NCBI GenBank assembly: GCA_019022495.1
Contig: JAFEKR010000039.1
Coordinates: 124,001-188,000, forward strand
Source of the DNA: Epichloe hybrida
Lineage: Eukaryota > Ascomycota > Sordariomycetes > Hypocreales > Clavicipitaceae
Direction of reading: 5' to 3'
Length of the DNA: 64,000 bases
Of this stretch, positions 34,760 through 44,218 are shown piece by piece. Below the pieces are notes generated by a model. It did not search any database and was not told the origin of the DNA. It saw nothing but the letters and a program-made list of their open reading frames with translations. The first letter of the stretch is position 1. Each line of letters begins with the position of its first letter. The position numbers and the translations under genes were made by a program.

Positions 34760-36276
34760 CTACATAAGCCCCGCGCATCCGGGAAAGCTTCGGTATCCGC
34801 CCGGGCTAACTGTTATCCGCTTCCGGGTTTTTTTATTACTGACCGACGATTTGACTGATATCTTCAGATGTTCTAGTATAATGATAGGAGAATCTTCGGT
34901 TTCCTTGGAAAAAGTACGGCCAGCACAATTGTCGGTAAAATCATGTCCATCGGAGATTTCGGATCCGGCACTTTTCAGTTCGTGATTATCATGATTTGAT
35001 AGCGTTCCCAAAGTAAGAGAAGTCGTCAAAGGTGGCCGGGACCTATCCTTACTCATAATACGCCGCCTCTTTGGATTACTCTCAGAGCCCTCCAGCTCAG
35101 CTGCATTTGCCAGGACCCACGACCTAACTCGAGACCTCCCCCTGCATTCTTCCAGGTCTGGGTCCTCATGTTTCTGCCCAGTTTGGGATTCTGTATTCCT
35201 GGACCGCTTGGTAGGGCTTGAGCTTCGTGATCCTCCGCCGCCGTACAAGCCGTTTCGCTGTACGCGATCCATTTGTACTGCACTAGTAACCCAAGCTGGA
35301 CATCCACTGGCGTCATTAGCGCGCTGCGTGATCGCAAGCTTCCGCCTGTCACCTTCAAGAACAAAATCCTTGATACGGGCAAAGATGGTAAGAGCAAACC
35401 GAGCGAATAAGAACTCTTTAGCCACGGACTCCAGACTATGAGCCTTCCGGTTATGGATGTCAAGTGCTGTATCCCCAAAGTTCTTAACGACGGAGAAGAA
35501 ATGCACCACCAGATGCCGTTGCCCTCGGCCATCTTGCTTAGGCACTAGAGCAAAAGCGCGGTCATCAAAGATCTTGTGTAGATCGGGGCGGAGCCGAAAC
35601 ATATTATCTTCGCTATCTGAGACAGATCTTGCCCCAACTGAATAGTCGAACATGGAATTGTCTGTATACCATTTGTTGTGGGCTTGAGGGATAACATGAG
35701 CTTTTTCGACCATGCGAGACCCGGAGATGATGCAGCTAGGCTGATGGTCGATTTTAGTCGGTACCAAAGCTTGCCAGTTTCGAGGAAGAGACGCAGGGAA
35801 GCGCCACTCTTGAAAATTGGGCGTCACTGCATATGATGTAGTGTCTTCTCCGTCACCTAATTGTTTGGATGCTTAGCATGATTCGAGTCCATGAATTGAT
35901 CATGACGGTGTGTACCTTGTGGAACGTGGAGATAGTATTGGTTGCGCATCAGAATGCCTTCCCGAGAAAGGCGGACTCTATCGTGGCCTGGGCGATCGTA
36001 GCTCAGATACGCGGTATCGAATCCATTACCAGTGATAATCTGGCAGGCCACCAATAATGTATCAAAGTGAACTCCATGCTTTACACTTATGGACGGATTG
36101 TCGGCGGTATCGGAGTTCTCGTCGTCATCAGTTTCGTCCTGAGAGCCCCCCGCGTCGAGTCGCGGCAGCGAGAACATGTGATCCTCGCCCCGGATATATC
36201 CTGGATGCCTAATTGCGATGTGAGAGCGGAAGTTATCCGGAATCTCAGGCGTGAAGTGGCATTTTCCTAAGCGCAT
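34760..36276 (-). CDS. HNH-nuclease domain protein (fungal accessory family)
   Basis: The model is complement(join(34760..35856,35916..36276)), 485 residues, with a 59-bp intron (GTACAC...TAG). The N-terminal part (HPGYIRGEDHMFSLPRL, VHFDTLLVACQIITGNGFD) and the domain around residues 162-225 match the HNH_2 family. Visible motifs are CIISGS, the AHVIPQAHNKW helix with its Ala-His pair, and FRLRPDLHKIFDDRAFALVP, which carries the second histidine. These provide the beta-beta-alpha metal fold. The last 180 residues are basic, Ser-rich and probably disordered, with KRSRNTES and NPKRRRIMSK nuclear-signal-like patches. Such proteins are numerous and variable in copy number in filamentous ascomycetes. 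Their substrates are not established. An upstream exon cannot be ruled out. Confidence 0.75.
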
Positions 36277-37218
36277 GATGTGCGTCGAAGTCTTTGTGAG
36301 GCGCTAGGCGTGTAAGGCGCGATGCACGCAACGACGTGGCCCATATTAGGGCAGGCGAAGCGATAGGTCTTAAGTGATTGTAAGGTGCAATATTAGCAGC
36401 GGCTAGCATTGACGGATCTGTTGGTCTATTGGGCATTCCAGCACACCTTGTATGTTCTCACAGTCTTCGTTTTGGGGTTGCTAGTAATACGGAGTAATCT
36501 GTAGGTTTAAGTAAACAAGTGATCGTGCCATGTCCCGCTTTTCTAGCACGCGATGTGGGTTGCCTAGGCAGCGTAGTTTAATCGTGGTCTCCACACAACT
36601 CCTTTCCTATCTCCATGACCTGCTTATTTCACCAAATTATAGTAATTAGATTAATAGTACTTTCTATACACTACTAAAGTATACTATTAAAAAAGTATAA
36701 ATATTATAATATAATTTAGTAGTGTGTAGAAAGTACCTTTTTTTAATCAGGTGGAATAAGCGGGTCGGTACGCAAGTGTAGTCTTACGGTCCTCAAGGAG
36801 TTACAACGGCCTACGTAGTACAGTGCATGGTCAGGCTAGACCGACATATGCACTTTTGGACTGTCATCTACCCAAGTACGCACTCAAGATGCATCCTACA
36901 CTTCATAACTAAAGCAACTCAACTGTGTGCGGTCATACTATTTGTTCCATCCCCAAAATATCTGTAGTGAGAATTCCAGTTTAACTTTTCGTTGCCATTT
37001 GCTCAAAAAAAATTCGTCAGATATGCTGCGAAGGCCATTGTCTCTCATTCACGAATGATTATTTAGTAATGGAGTGAATCTCGACCGAACAGTGGTCTAA
37101 CGCATGCAATGCGCGTTGCCAAGTGCGCAGCTTCAATTCCAGAAGTCAACCAAGGCTGGATTATATGTACAACGTGTCCTTCGTACAGCTTCGCTAAGTC
37201 CCCGCGCCATTGACCCAT
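36277..37218. other. Intergenic region with a MITE-like element
   Basis: This is the 5' side of the HNH gene and the 3' side of ATP19. It contains the palindromic element at 36618-36765 and a TACGGAGTA 9-mer (36488-36496). The rest shows no coding support. Confidence 0.6.
36618..36765. mobile_element. MITE-like palindromic element, C-to-T decayed
   Basis: This 148-bp AT-rich element has inverted ends. The left end ACCTGCTTATTTCACC pairs with the inverse of the right end, ACCCGCTTATTCCACC. A second inner pair of 22 bp (36657-36678 with 36715-36736) differs at one position. Nearly all mismatches in these arms are C/T transitions, which fits RIP-type decay. No open frame is present, and I could not define a target-site duplication. 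A MITE is the best reading; a folded-back remnant of a larger element is possible. Confidence 0.65.
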
Positions 37219-37546
37219 CTACTGCTTCTTCTCCTGCTCCTCCATGAACTTCCTATTGAAATGTCAGCATAACGGTGCAGAGTGGCGATGCTCGGAACAA
37301 CGCACTTGATGAAATCGGCCTCGTCGGAGCTGGAGGCGTTGATCGGAGGAGCGGCATTGGCAGTAGTCTTCTTGGGGCCAGAGACAGCATAATAGACACC
37401 GCCGAAAAGGCTTCCCAGAATACCCATGGCCAACTGAGAATCGAATTAGTTGAAGGTCCTGTCTTGCGAAAAGGAATCGGAGGCGAACGAACGTAATGTC
37501 CGCCGACCTGTCGGCCAGCGATATTGTAGGTAGCAATACCAGCCAT
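37219..37546 (-). CDS. ATP19: Mitochondrial ATP synthase subunit k
   Basis: Subunit k is a small single-pass protein of the F1Fo ATP synthase, associated with the dimer interface in the inner mitochondrial membrane. The model is complement(join(37219..37252,37306..37433,37493..37546)), only 71 residues over three exons, with introns of 59 bp (GTTCGT...CAG) and 53 bp (GTGCGT...TAG). Exon 1 reads MAGIATYNIAGRQVGGHY. Exon 2 begins LAMGILGSLFGGVYYAVSG, the membrane segment, then PKKTTANAAPPINASSSDE. Exon 3 is a short charged tail ending EEQEKKQ. The PPINASS motif and length are typical of fungal subunit k. It is head-to-head with MTP18 across 304 bp. Confidence 0.9.
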
Positions 37547-37850
37547 TATGACGGTTGATTGAAGCGAAGGTGCTCGATTGTTGTGATAGACGACGGGAAG
37601 CAGTTGGCTTGGGCCGATGATAATTTTCGGTTGATGTCTGGAGTTGGAGGCGAAAAGGAGCCCGCTTGCGGGTATAGCTCGGTTGAACCGCGAGCTACTT
37701 GCTTCCGAGTTCACATAACAGGTGCGACGACGTCACTGGCGAGCAGCTTGTCGGCTGCATAAACTTCTGGACGCATTTTTATCTTTTGCAGGTTTCCTCC
37801 GAGGCCGGGACTGATATATACATTTTTCAACAGATATCTCTTTCCTCGCA
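37547..37850. promoter_or_regulatory. Bidirectional promoter region of ATP19 and MTP18
   Basis: Only 304 bp separate the two start codons, and the genes diverge. Both products act in the inner mitochondrial membrane. No specific factor site is claimed. Confidence 0.5.
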
Positions 37851-38764
37851 ATGTCCTGGTGGGGGAAATCGAAGGAGCCGAAGGAGGCCGCGCCTGAGCA
37901 ATCTCCCAGAGCCGACAGCTCTCAACAGAAGCAGCCATTTGATCCAGATAAGCTCCCGCCGCGAGGGAAGCTCCCCGGAAAACTGCAGAGCATCGTCGAC
38001 GAGTCGGATAGAGACAATAGCTACTTTGACGACGTTGTCGATGGATAGTAAGAGCGCAGCATGCTTTCTGAAGGTATCGACACTAATCGTGCACCAGCGC
38101 CCCTCCAACCACGGATACCAACCTGCGATATGCTGCCTATGCCACCCGAATTCGAACTATTCTTCTTTCCGCCCATCGCTACGTTGCCTACACTTCAGAC
38201 ATTGGCGAGTCGTTTCGGCCGGTAGCCCACCCGAGACTCGTGCGAGCAGCGTATGGCATATCGTGGCTTTACATCCTTGGAGATGTATCCCACGAGGGAT
38301 ATCGTGACTATTGGCACAATCAGCGCATCATCAATCCTCATCTGCGTCTCTCGCCCCATCAAGAGAAGATCACAGGGTTGCCCGCGGAGGGTAATAGCGA
38401 CCTGACGCCTGGTGTGGTTAGCCCGTTGGAGGATTGGAGGACCGTCATGGTTCAGAGAGGCATCTTCCAGAGCTTGGCCAGTATGGGTCTCCCTGCATTC
38501 ACGATTCACAGCGTGGTCCGGTACTCCGGACAGGCTTTGAAGAAAGTCAAGAATCCTACAATACGCACCTGGGGCCCCATTGGCCTTGGCCTGTCCGTTG
38601 TTCCCTTCTTGCCCCGGCTATTCGATGAGCCGGTAGAGAATGCCGTTGAGTGGGTTTTTCACAAAGGCTTCCAGGCAGTTGGTGGCAAAGAGTATGTGGG
38701 AAATGCTCCAGCGATTGGCCGAGAAGACCTGCTCAACAAATCAATCAAGCCCAAGACTGAATAA
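37851..38764 (+). CDS. Mitochondrial fission process protein 1 (MTP18/MTFP1) family
   Basis: The model is join(37851..38047,38098..38764), 287 residues, with a 50-bp intron (GTAAGA...CAG). The N-terminus is polar (MSWWGKSKEPKEAAPEQSPR). The family core begins after the intron: NLRYAAYATRIRTILLSAHR, AYTSDIGESFRPVAHPRLVR, AAYGISWLYILGDVSHEGYR. Later come FQSLASMGLPAFTIHSVVRY and IRTWGPIGLGLSVVPFLPRL. In animals MTFP1 is an inner-membrane protein that affects mitochondrial fission and membrane integrity. The fungal members share the core, but their role is less established. The fungal C-terminus is complete here. Confidence 0.9.
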
Positions 38765-39300
38765 GGATAAAAGCTCGTAAATGGAAGGCGATAATTCAGA
38801 AGAAGTTTGGTGCATATGTGCTCTACTAATTACACAACGAAACAAGGGTGTCGAGTTTGCGTGCATGCGTTGTGTTGGTTCTAGTTTTAATTTTTGCTTC
38901 AAAACCCACTGACCGCAGTGTGCGCGGACATTTGTTAATATCACTAAAGAAAAATGCTCAAAACAAAGAAAAGACGAAGAAGGAGAAGGGGAAATACCAC
39001 ACGCAATGCCACATTGTCAGCTTCAGTGGTGCCGCAAACGAGGCTATGTTAGCGGCGCATGCGCCGGCACCTTGGCCTGTACGTAAGCGCCTTGGCTCCC
39101 TCGCGCAGGCCTTCCAGGGCTTTCTTTGCCTCACGCGATTCAGTCTTGTCCTCTTGGTCAGCACGTCACTCTTGCTAATTAGTAATGACCGCCACGGGTA
39201 TGAGGCATTGACGAAGCATCTTTCTGCCTACCGCCCGAGCTGCCTCTCTCTTTTTTTTTTTTTTGCGTATAAATGTCATCCTCCAGCCCTGTCATTCATC
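38765..39300. other. Intergenic region between tandem genes
   Basis: This is the 3' side of MTP18 and the promoter side of the Cuz1-like gene. A T16 run at about 39249-39264 and a TATAAA box directly after it precede the next start codon by about 30 bp. An open frame continues upstream of 39301, but it is not coding-like. Confidence 0.55.
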
Positions 39301-40227
39301 ATGGCGTCATCAGCCGACACGCGTGCTCAGGAAACGAGCTACATAATGAGGGACAAACACGACGCTGCGTTGGTCGGCAAACACTGTCAATACGAGTATT
39401 GCAACCAACTCGACTTCCTACCTTTTCTCTGCCAGTCTTGCACCGGAACATATTGTCTCGATCATAGAACAGAATCTACACACAAATGCGCCAACGCTGG
39501 GGCATGGGCGGAACGCAAAAGACTGGCTAATTTGTCAAAGCCATCAATCGGCCAGGGCAAGACGCTTAGAGACAAGGTCTCGCAGAAACCTTGCGCATCG
39601 CCAGAATGCAAGACTGTGGTAGGAACCTCTTTGGTTCCTGGAGTTCATTGCGACATGTGCAATCGTGATTATTGTCTGAAACATCGCCTGAAAGAAGATC
39701 ACGACTGTAGAAACCTGGTTCCTATTGGGGCTCGACCCATGCAGACAGATGTGGCTCAAAAGACACGATCAGCACTCGACAGGCTACGAGCTTGGGGTTT
39801 GGCCAAGAAAGAGCAAGCGGGGAGGGCTTTACCAAAGCCAAAACCCAGTTCGACAGCCGCTCGTGTAATAGCCACCAAGAAGCTGAAAGAAACGGCCAAG
39901 GGTGACAAGAAAGTGCCGGAAGAGAAACGCTTGTATCTCTACGTTGAGGCAGAGGCAGAAACAGCAAAGGCCAAATTGCCCAAGGGCGAGTTCTTCTTCT
40001 CGAAAGATTGGGTGATCGGACGGTTGCTAGATCAGGCAGCCGCCGGTCTACAGGTTCAGAATATCAACAACCAGAGTTCAGATGAGAAGGACAAGTTGCG
40101 CGTCTTCCACGTGGAGGGGGGAAGAATCCTAGACTACGGCGAGAAAGTTGGATCTGTATTGCAAAGCGGCAATACTGTCATTTTGTTGAGGGGTGTCGGG
40201 CCACCAGCAGACCTGATAGAGGTTTGA
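39301..40227 (+). CDS. Cuz1-like AN1-type zinc finger protein with ubiquitin-like tail
   Basis: This is a single-exon gene of 308 residues from the ATG at 39301; the frame stays open further upstream, but that part is unlike the family. Two AN1 fingers are complete. The first is HCQYEYCNQLDFLPFLCQSC with CLDHRTESTHKC; the second starts PCASPECKTVVG and ends CNRDYCLKHRLKEDHDC. After a basic linker, residues about 210-308 form a ubiquitin-like domain (KRLYLYVEAEAETAKAKLP, DWVIGRLLDQAAAGLQVQN, GNTVILLRGVG). In yeast Cuz1 the AN1 finger binds the proteasome and the UBL binds Cdc48, mainly in arsenite and proteotoxic stress. The two-finger form is like ZFAND1. The start site follows a T-run and a TATAAA. 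Confidence 0.88.
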   Translation: MASSADTRAQETSYIMRDKHDAALVGKHCQYEYCNQLDFLPFLCQSCTGTYCLDHRTESTHKCANAGAWAERKRLANLSKPSIGQGKTLRDKVSQKPCASPECKTVVGTSLVPGVHCDMCNRDYCLKHRLKEDHDCRNLVPIGARPMQTDVAQKTRSALDRLRAWGLAKKEQAGRALPKPKPSSTAARVIATKKLKETAKGDKKVPEEKRLYLYVEAEAETAKAKLPKGEFFFSKDWVIGRLLDQAAAGLQVQNINNQSSDEKDKLRVFHVEGGRILDYGEKVGSVLQSGNTVILLRGVGPPADLIEV

Positions 40228-40585
40228 CATAGCGGGCTGAGTGTGTGGTGAGGGCCATCAATGAGCAACACTGGGAGTTTGGAGCGGCAACGATACCCAG
40301 ATTGACGAAACCGAAACATCGTCTGAGTGATTCTCATGGAGAATCAATGTTGAAATAGGTCAATTTTCAATCGCCAATGACTTGTCCAAAGATCGGTCCT
40401 GTGTAGCTCGCCTTATTTGAGGGTTTGATGCAATTGATTGCATCACGTGTTTTCGTGTTTTCGTGTTTTCCGCGCGCAAAACCTATGACGGCATGTGCTT
40501 GGTCACAGTGCACAAATGAGACTGTCCCCAAACAAGCATCACATCTGCATCTTCAGCATGCGTCGCAACAGAGAGAGACATCGAG
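40228..40585. other. Intergenic region between tandem genes
   Basis: This 358-bp gap holds the Cuz1-like 3' UTR and the Rad4 promoter. A TTTTCGTG triplication lies at about 40449-40470. No gene is seen. Confidence 0.55.
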
Positions 40586-43423
40586 ATGCCTCCTCATGTT
40601 CCGCGCAAGAGATTGCGCGGCTCTCCCGATAGAGAGGATGCCGATGTGGGAAGTACGAGGCAGAAAGCCAGCACCCAGCGCAAGCGGACCCTTTACGATG
40701 ACTTGGCTGCCCCGACAACACCATTCTCTGAGAAAACGTCAGGCGCTGTCTTGCAAAGTCTGGATGCCGGTGACAGTTCTAGCTCATTGACTTCTTTATC
40801 GGACGAGGATTTCGAGGATGTCCCCTTAGCCAAACGCCCCAAAGTGGCCAGGCAATCCTCGGAAGATGAGAACGACGACGACTTTGAGTTCGAAGATGTT
40901 GCAGCCCCAGAGTCAAACTCTTCTGTTCCAGTTGTATCTGGAGACTTGGAATTGACGTTGAATAAGGACACCCGGCTGTCGTTGACAAATGTATACGGTG
41001 ATAAGAAAGGGCCCTCCAAACGAGAGAGGAAAGTGCGCAATGCTACCCACTGCATGCACGTTCTCTTGCTTCTATGGCATAATGCCGTGCGCAATTCTTG
41101 GGTGTGTGACGCTGGAGTTCAAGCGATAATGATATCGCACTTGCCTCCCAAAATCTGGGATGAGGTGGACCGTTGGAGACTAAATTCAGGACTCATCAAA
41201 CAGCCCATCAAAGCAAAGTCTTCGGAGACTAAGAGAAGAGGTGGTGCGAAGGGTAAGAGGAATCAACGGAACTCTCGCGATTGGGGTGATGTGGCGAAGA
41301 GACTGGAGGAAGGTGCCGTTGACATGAGCCATGGAGACCCCTTGTTCCGACTCATGCAATTACTAACGGCGTGGTGGAAGCAAAGATATAGAATCAACGC
41401 TCCCGGTATAAGGAAATGGGGGTATATGTCTTTGGAAAGGCTCGACAGGTTGACAAAAGCCCACAAAGAAGACTTTGCCGACCAAGATCGGTTTGGGGAG
41501 AGGACTGTCGATCTTGAAGAGTTCCGGCGGTGTGCTTGTGTCTGCCAAGGAAGCAGAGACATAGGCGCTCAGCTATTCACTGCATTGCTACGCGGTCTTG
41601 GTATCGAAGCTAGAATGGTTGCCAGCTTGCAGCCCTTGGGTTTCGGGTGGAACAGATTGGAGGACGCCGACCCGGAGGCTTTCAAGTCAGAAGAAACAGA
41701 TCACAGTGGTCCGAAAGGAGCCCGGGCCTCGCCGAATCCAACGCCATCCAAGACAAAAACTAAACGATCATCGGCGGTTTCGAAATCAAAACTTGATCAG
41801 AAGGGGAGCCGTCCTGGACTGACTACTGGATCTCTGTTAGAGAACAAAGACGATCTGAAGGTTGAGTATCTAGACACTGATGACGAGTCGATCATCAGTG
41901 TAGAACTCACTCCCAAGAAGAACAAAACAACGGTGCGCAAATACGACGCTGATCTAGAATATCCTCACTACTGGACTGAAGTTCTTTCGCCTGTAACCAA
42001 CAAATACTTGCCTGTGGATCCGATTGTCAAGAACATGGTCGCAACGAACCGAGAACTAGTTGAGTCCTTCGAACCGCGGGGACAGAGGGCAGATAAGGCC
42101 AGGCAGGTCATATCTTATATCGTTGGGTACTCACCGGATGGTACAGCCAAAGATGTGACCGTACGATACTTGAAGCGACAAGTTGCTCCTGGGCGGACAA
42201 AGGGATTGAGGATGCCGGTCGAAAAAATTTCCATTCCTGGTCGTAAAGGCAAAGTCAATCGCCATGAAGAATTTGATTGGTTCAGATCTGCCATGTCAGG
42301 GTATAGAAGAGGCACCAGAGCACATCCCGTCACTGAAGCAGATGAAGAAGAGGATTCAACGGACCTGAAGCCAGCAAAAGCCGAGAAGAAGCAGGTCAAA
42401 GAGGGTGAAGAAACGCTCCAATATTATAAGCAGTCAAGAGAGTTCGTGCTCGAGAGACATCTCAAACGAGAAGAAGCGCTCAAAGCCGAAGCGACACCTG
42501 TCAAAAAATTCAAGAACAAGGCAAAGGGGAATAAAGTAGAAGAGGAAGAGGATGTCTACCTCAGGTCAGACGTGGTCCAAGTCAAAAGTGCAGAAACTTG
42601 GCACAAGCAGGGTCGTGCCCCTTTGGCGGGCGAGCAACCACTGAAAAGGGTCCCTTATCGGGCGGCGACGCTGAATCGACGTCGAGAAATCCTCGAGGCC
42701 GAAGCCGCTACTGGAGAAAAGGTCTTGCAGGGTCTTTATAGCTACGAGCAAACCGACTGGATTATTCCTCCGCCCATACAAAATGGAATCATCCCAAAGA
42801 ACGAATATGGGTACGCGAGCGTTTTCTTTGTAGCTCACGAGAGACATGCTGACAAGACACCTTTTAGTAACATCGACTTGTTCGCCGAACACATGTGTCC
42901 TGAAGGAGCCGTACATGTTCCCTTTAGAGGTGTCGTGAAAGTCTGCAAGAGGTTGAAGATAGACTACGCCGAAGCGGTCGTTGATTTTGAATTCGGAAAT
43001 CGAATGGCTGTGCCCGTCATTCATGGCGTTGTCATTGCAGAAGAGCATCATGACGAAGTCATGGCTGAACTGGAGAAAGACGAAGAGGAACGGAGACGGA
43101 AAGAGGACGAGAAGCGGCGAAAGGTTTCTCTTGGTAAATGGCGCAAATTCCTGATGGGTTTGCGAATTGTGGAGAGAATTCGCCAGGAGTATGGCGAAGT
43201 TGATGAGAGCATATCAGTTTTCGGGCACAGCAAAGCAATTGAATCGGCTTCTGCTGCGCCGACGGCAGGTCACGATGAGGAAATGTCTGGCGGGTTTCTT
43301 CCAGAGGGCTACGAAGAGGAGGCCGAGGACCAGCAAAACCACACGTCGAACTTCTTTCCGGTTGGTGATGATGAAAGTGATGGCGAAGGCGATGATGCAG
43401 GTCTAACTATAGAGCATGATTAG
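40586..43423 (+). CDS. RAD4: Rad4/XPC DNA-damage recognition factor
   Basis: This is a single-exon gene of 945 residues. Rad4/XPC with Rad23 finds helix-distorting lesions and starts global nucleotide excision repair. An acidic, disordered N-terminus (LTSLSDEDFEDVPLAKRPK) leads into the transglutaminase-like domain: RNATHCMHVLLLLWHNAVRN near residue 150, DIGAQLFTALLRGLGIEARM near 330, and EYPHYWTEVLSPVTNKYLPV near 460. Beta-hairpin domains follow: BHD1 about 605-660 (QSREFVLERHLKREEAL), BHD2 about 660-740 (DVVQVKSAETWHKQGR, then PLKRVPYRAA) and BHD3 about 745-850 (HMCPEGAVHVPFRGVVKVC, then IHGVVIAEEH). All are present in order. The length is usual for filamentous fungi. It is convergent with the Dcc1-like gene. 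Confidence 0.95.
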   Translation: MPPHVPRKRLRGSPDREDADVGSTRQKASTQRKRTLYDDLAAPTTPFSEKTSGAVLQSLDAGDSSSSLTSLSDEDFEDVPLAKRPKVARQSSEDENDDDFEFEDVAAPESNSSVPVVSGDLELTLNKDTRLSLTNVYGDKKGPSKRERKVRNATHCMHVLLLLWHNAVRNSWVCDAGVQAIMISHLPPKIWDEVDRWRLNSGLIKQPIKAKSSETKRRGGAKGKRNQRNSRDWGDVAKRLEEGAVDMSHGDPLFRLMQLLTAWWKQRYRINAPGIRKWGYMSLERLDRLTKAHKEDFADQDRFGERTVDLEEFRRCACVCQGSRDIGAQLFTALLRGLGIEARMVASLQPLGFGWNRLEDADPEAFKSEETDHSGPKGARASPNPTPSKTKTKRSSAVSKSKLDQKGSRPGLTTGSLLENKDDLKVEYLDTDDESIISVELTPKKNKTTVRKYDADLEYPHYWTEVLSPVTNKYLPVDPIVKNMVATNRELVESFEPRGQRADKARQVISYIVGYSPDGTAKDVTVRYLKRQVAPGRTKGLRMPVEKISIPGRKGKVNRHEEFDWFRSAMSGYRRGTRAHPVTEADEEEDSTDLKPAKAEKKQVKEGEETLQYYKQSREFVLERHLKREEALKAEATPVKKFKNKAKGNKVEEEEDVYLRSDVVQVKSAETWHKQGRAPLAGEQPLKRVPYRAATLNRRREILEAEAATGEKVLQGLYSYEQTDWIIPPPIQNGIIPKNEYGYASVFFVAHERHADKTPFSNIDLFAEHMCPEGAVHVPFRGVVKVCKRLKIDYAEAVVDFEFGNRMAVPVIHGVVIAEEHHDEVMAELEKDEEERRRKEDEKRRKVSLGKWRKFLMGLRIVERIRQEYGEVDESISVFGHSKAIESASAAPTAGHDEEMSGGFLPEGYEEEAEDQQNHTSNFFPVGDDESDGEGDDAGLTIEHD

Positions 43424-43729
43424 TGTAGTCGGTCGCGGGGTTTGCCAGCTCTTTATCGGAATTTTTTTCTTCGTATGATCAAACACAATTAGACATGATG
43501 AGAATCAAAAGCCGGGCACTGTAAATTGCATCGCAGAAGGATGTTGGTGTCGATAAAAGTGCATATTTCCATATTCAGATGTCTAATGTGCGTCCGCTCC
43601 CCTTCTTCTCTCGAATAACAATTTACGGAATCAACTACACGGAGCCCAATTGGCCGCGACAGCGTAGCTCGCTCGTATAAACTCAATACAGAAAGACAAA
43701 TATGTGAATGCAGCAAAAAGGTATGGGGA
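43424..43729. other. Convergent 3' intergenic region
   Basis: This 306-bp gap lies between the stops of Rad4 and the Dcc1-like gene. I find no continuation of the Dcc1-like frame in it. Confidence 0.55.
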
Positions 43730-44218
43730 TCAACGCCCCTTGCCAAACATTTCGTGCCATCTGCCCCTACTTCCCATATCCGCAAGCCTTTCTGGCCGAA
43801 CAGGATGCTCCGATACCACCTCCAACTCCACAGTCTCATGGATCGTGGAAACTATGGCGATTTGTTGTTCTGCAGAATCCGACGATTGACTTGGCGATAA
43901 TAGAAAAAGAGCGTTGGAGGTATTCTTTTGACGCATGTTGTATGTCCTGTCTGGAGTTCGCAGGACAGCTGAATTGTCTGACGATTCCAGGGTAAGACTA
44001 TACCGAGCAACGTCAGATGTGAGATGTTAGTAACTATGCGTGGCAAGAAAAGATTTTTTTGGTTGACGCTGAGTTGGGAAGGGGGAGGGGGGGGGGGCCA
44101 ACACTGGTGCTGTTTCAGATTCAAGAAGGTTCACCAGGTCCGGGGGGAGTTCGAGTAGTCGGTAGCCTGACTCGTCGGGCTTGTGGATGAGTTTGATGCC
44201 TTGATTTTGACTCGACAT
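43730..44218 (-). CDS. Short Dcc1-like protein (sister chromatid cohesion / clamp-loader cofactor)
   Basis: The model is complement(join(43730..43997,44103..44218)), 127 residues, with a 105-bp intron that uses a GTTGGC donor and TAG acceptor. The joined reading is continuous: IHKPDESGYRLLELPPDLVN, ESETAPVLTLESSDNSAVLR, TPDRTYNMRQKNTSNALFLL. This matches the N-terminal half of Dcc1, the Ctf18-RFC partner that helps load and unload PCNA. Full Dcc1 in yeast and human is about 380-390 residues with C-terminal winged helices. Here the frame ends at WHEMFGKGR, and the 306 bp to Rad4 have no room for the rest. Either the fungal lineage keeps a short form or the end was lost. The start is the ATG at 44218. 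Confidence 0.6.

Noticed and set aside
38848..39300. In-frame extension upstream of the Cuz1-like ATG
   Set aside because: The frame is open by chance. It lacks family similarity and contains a T-run and TATAAA just before 39301, typical of a promoter/leader.
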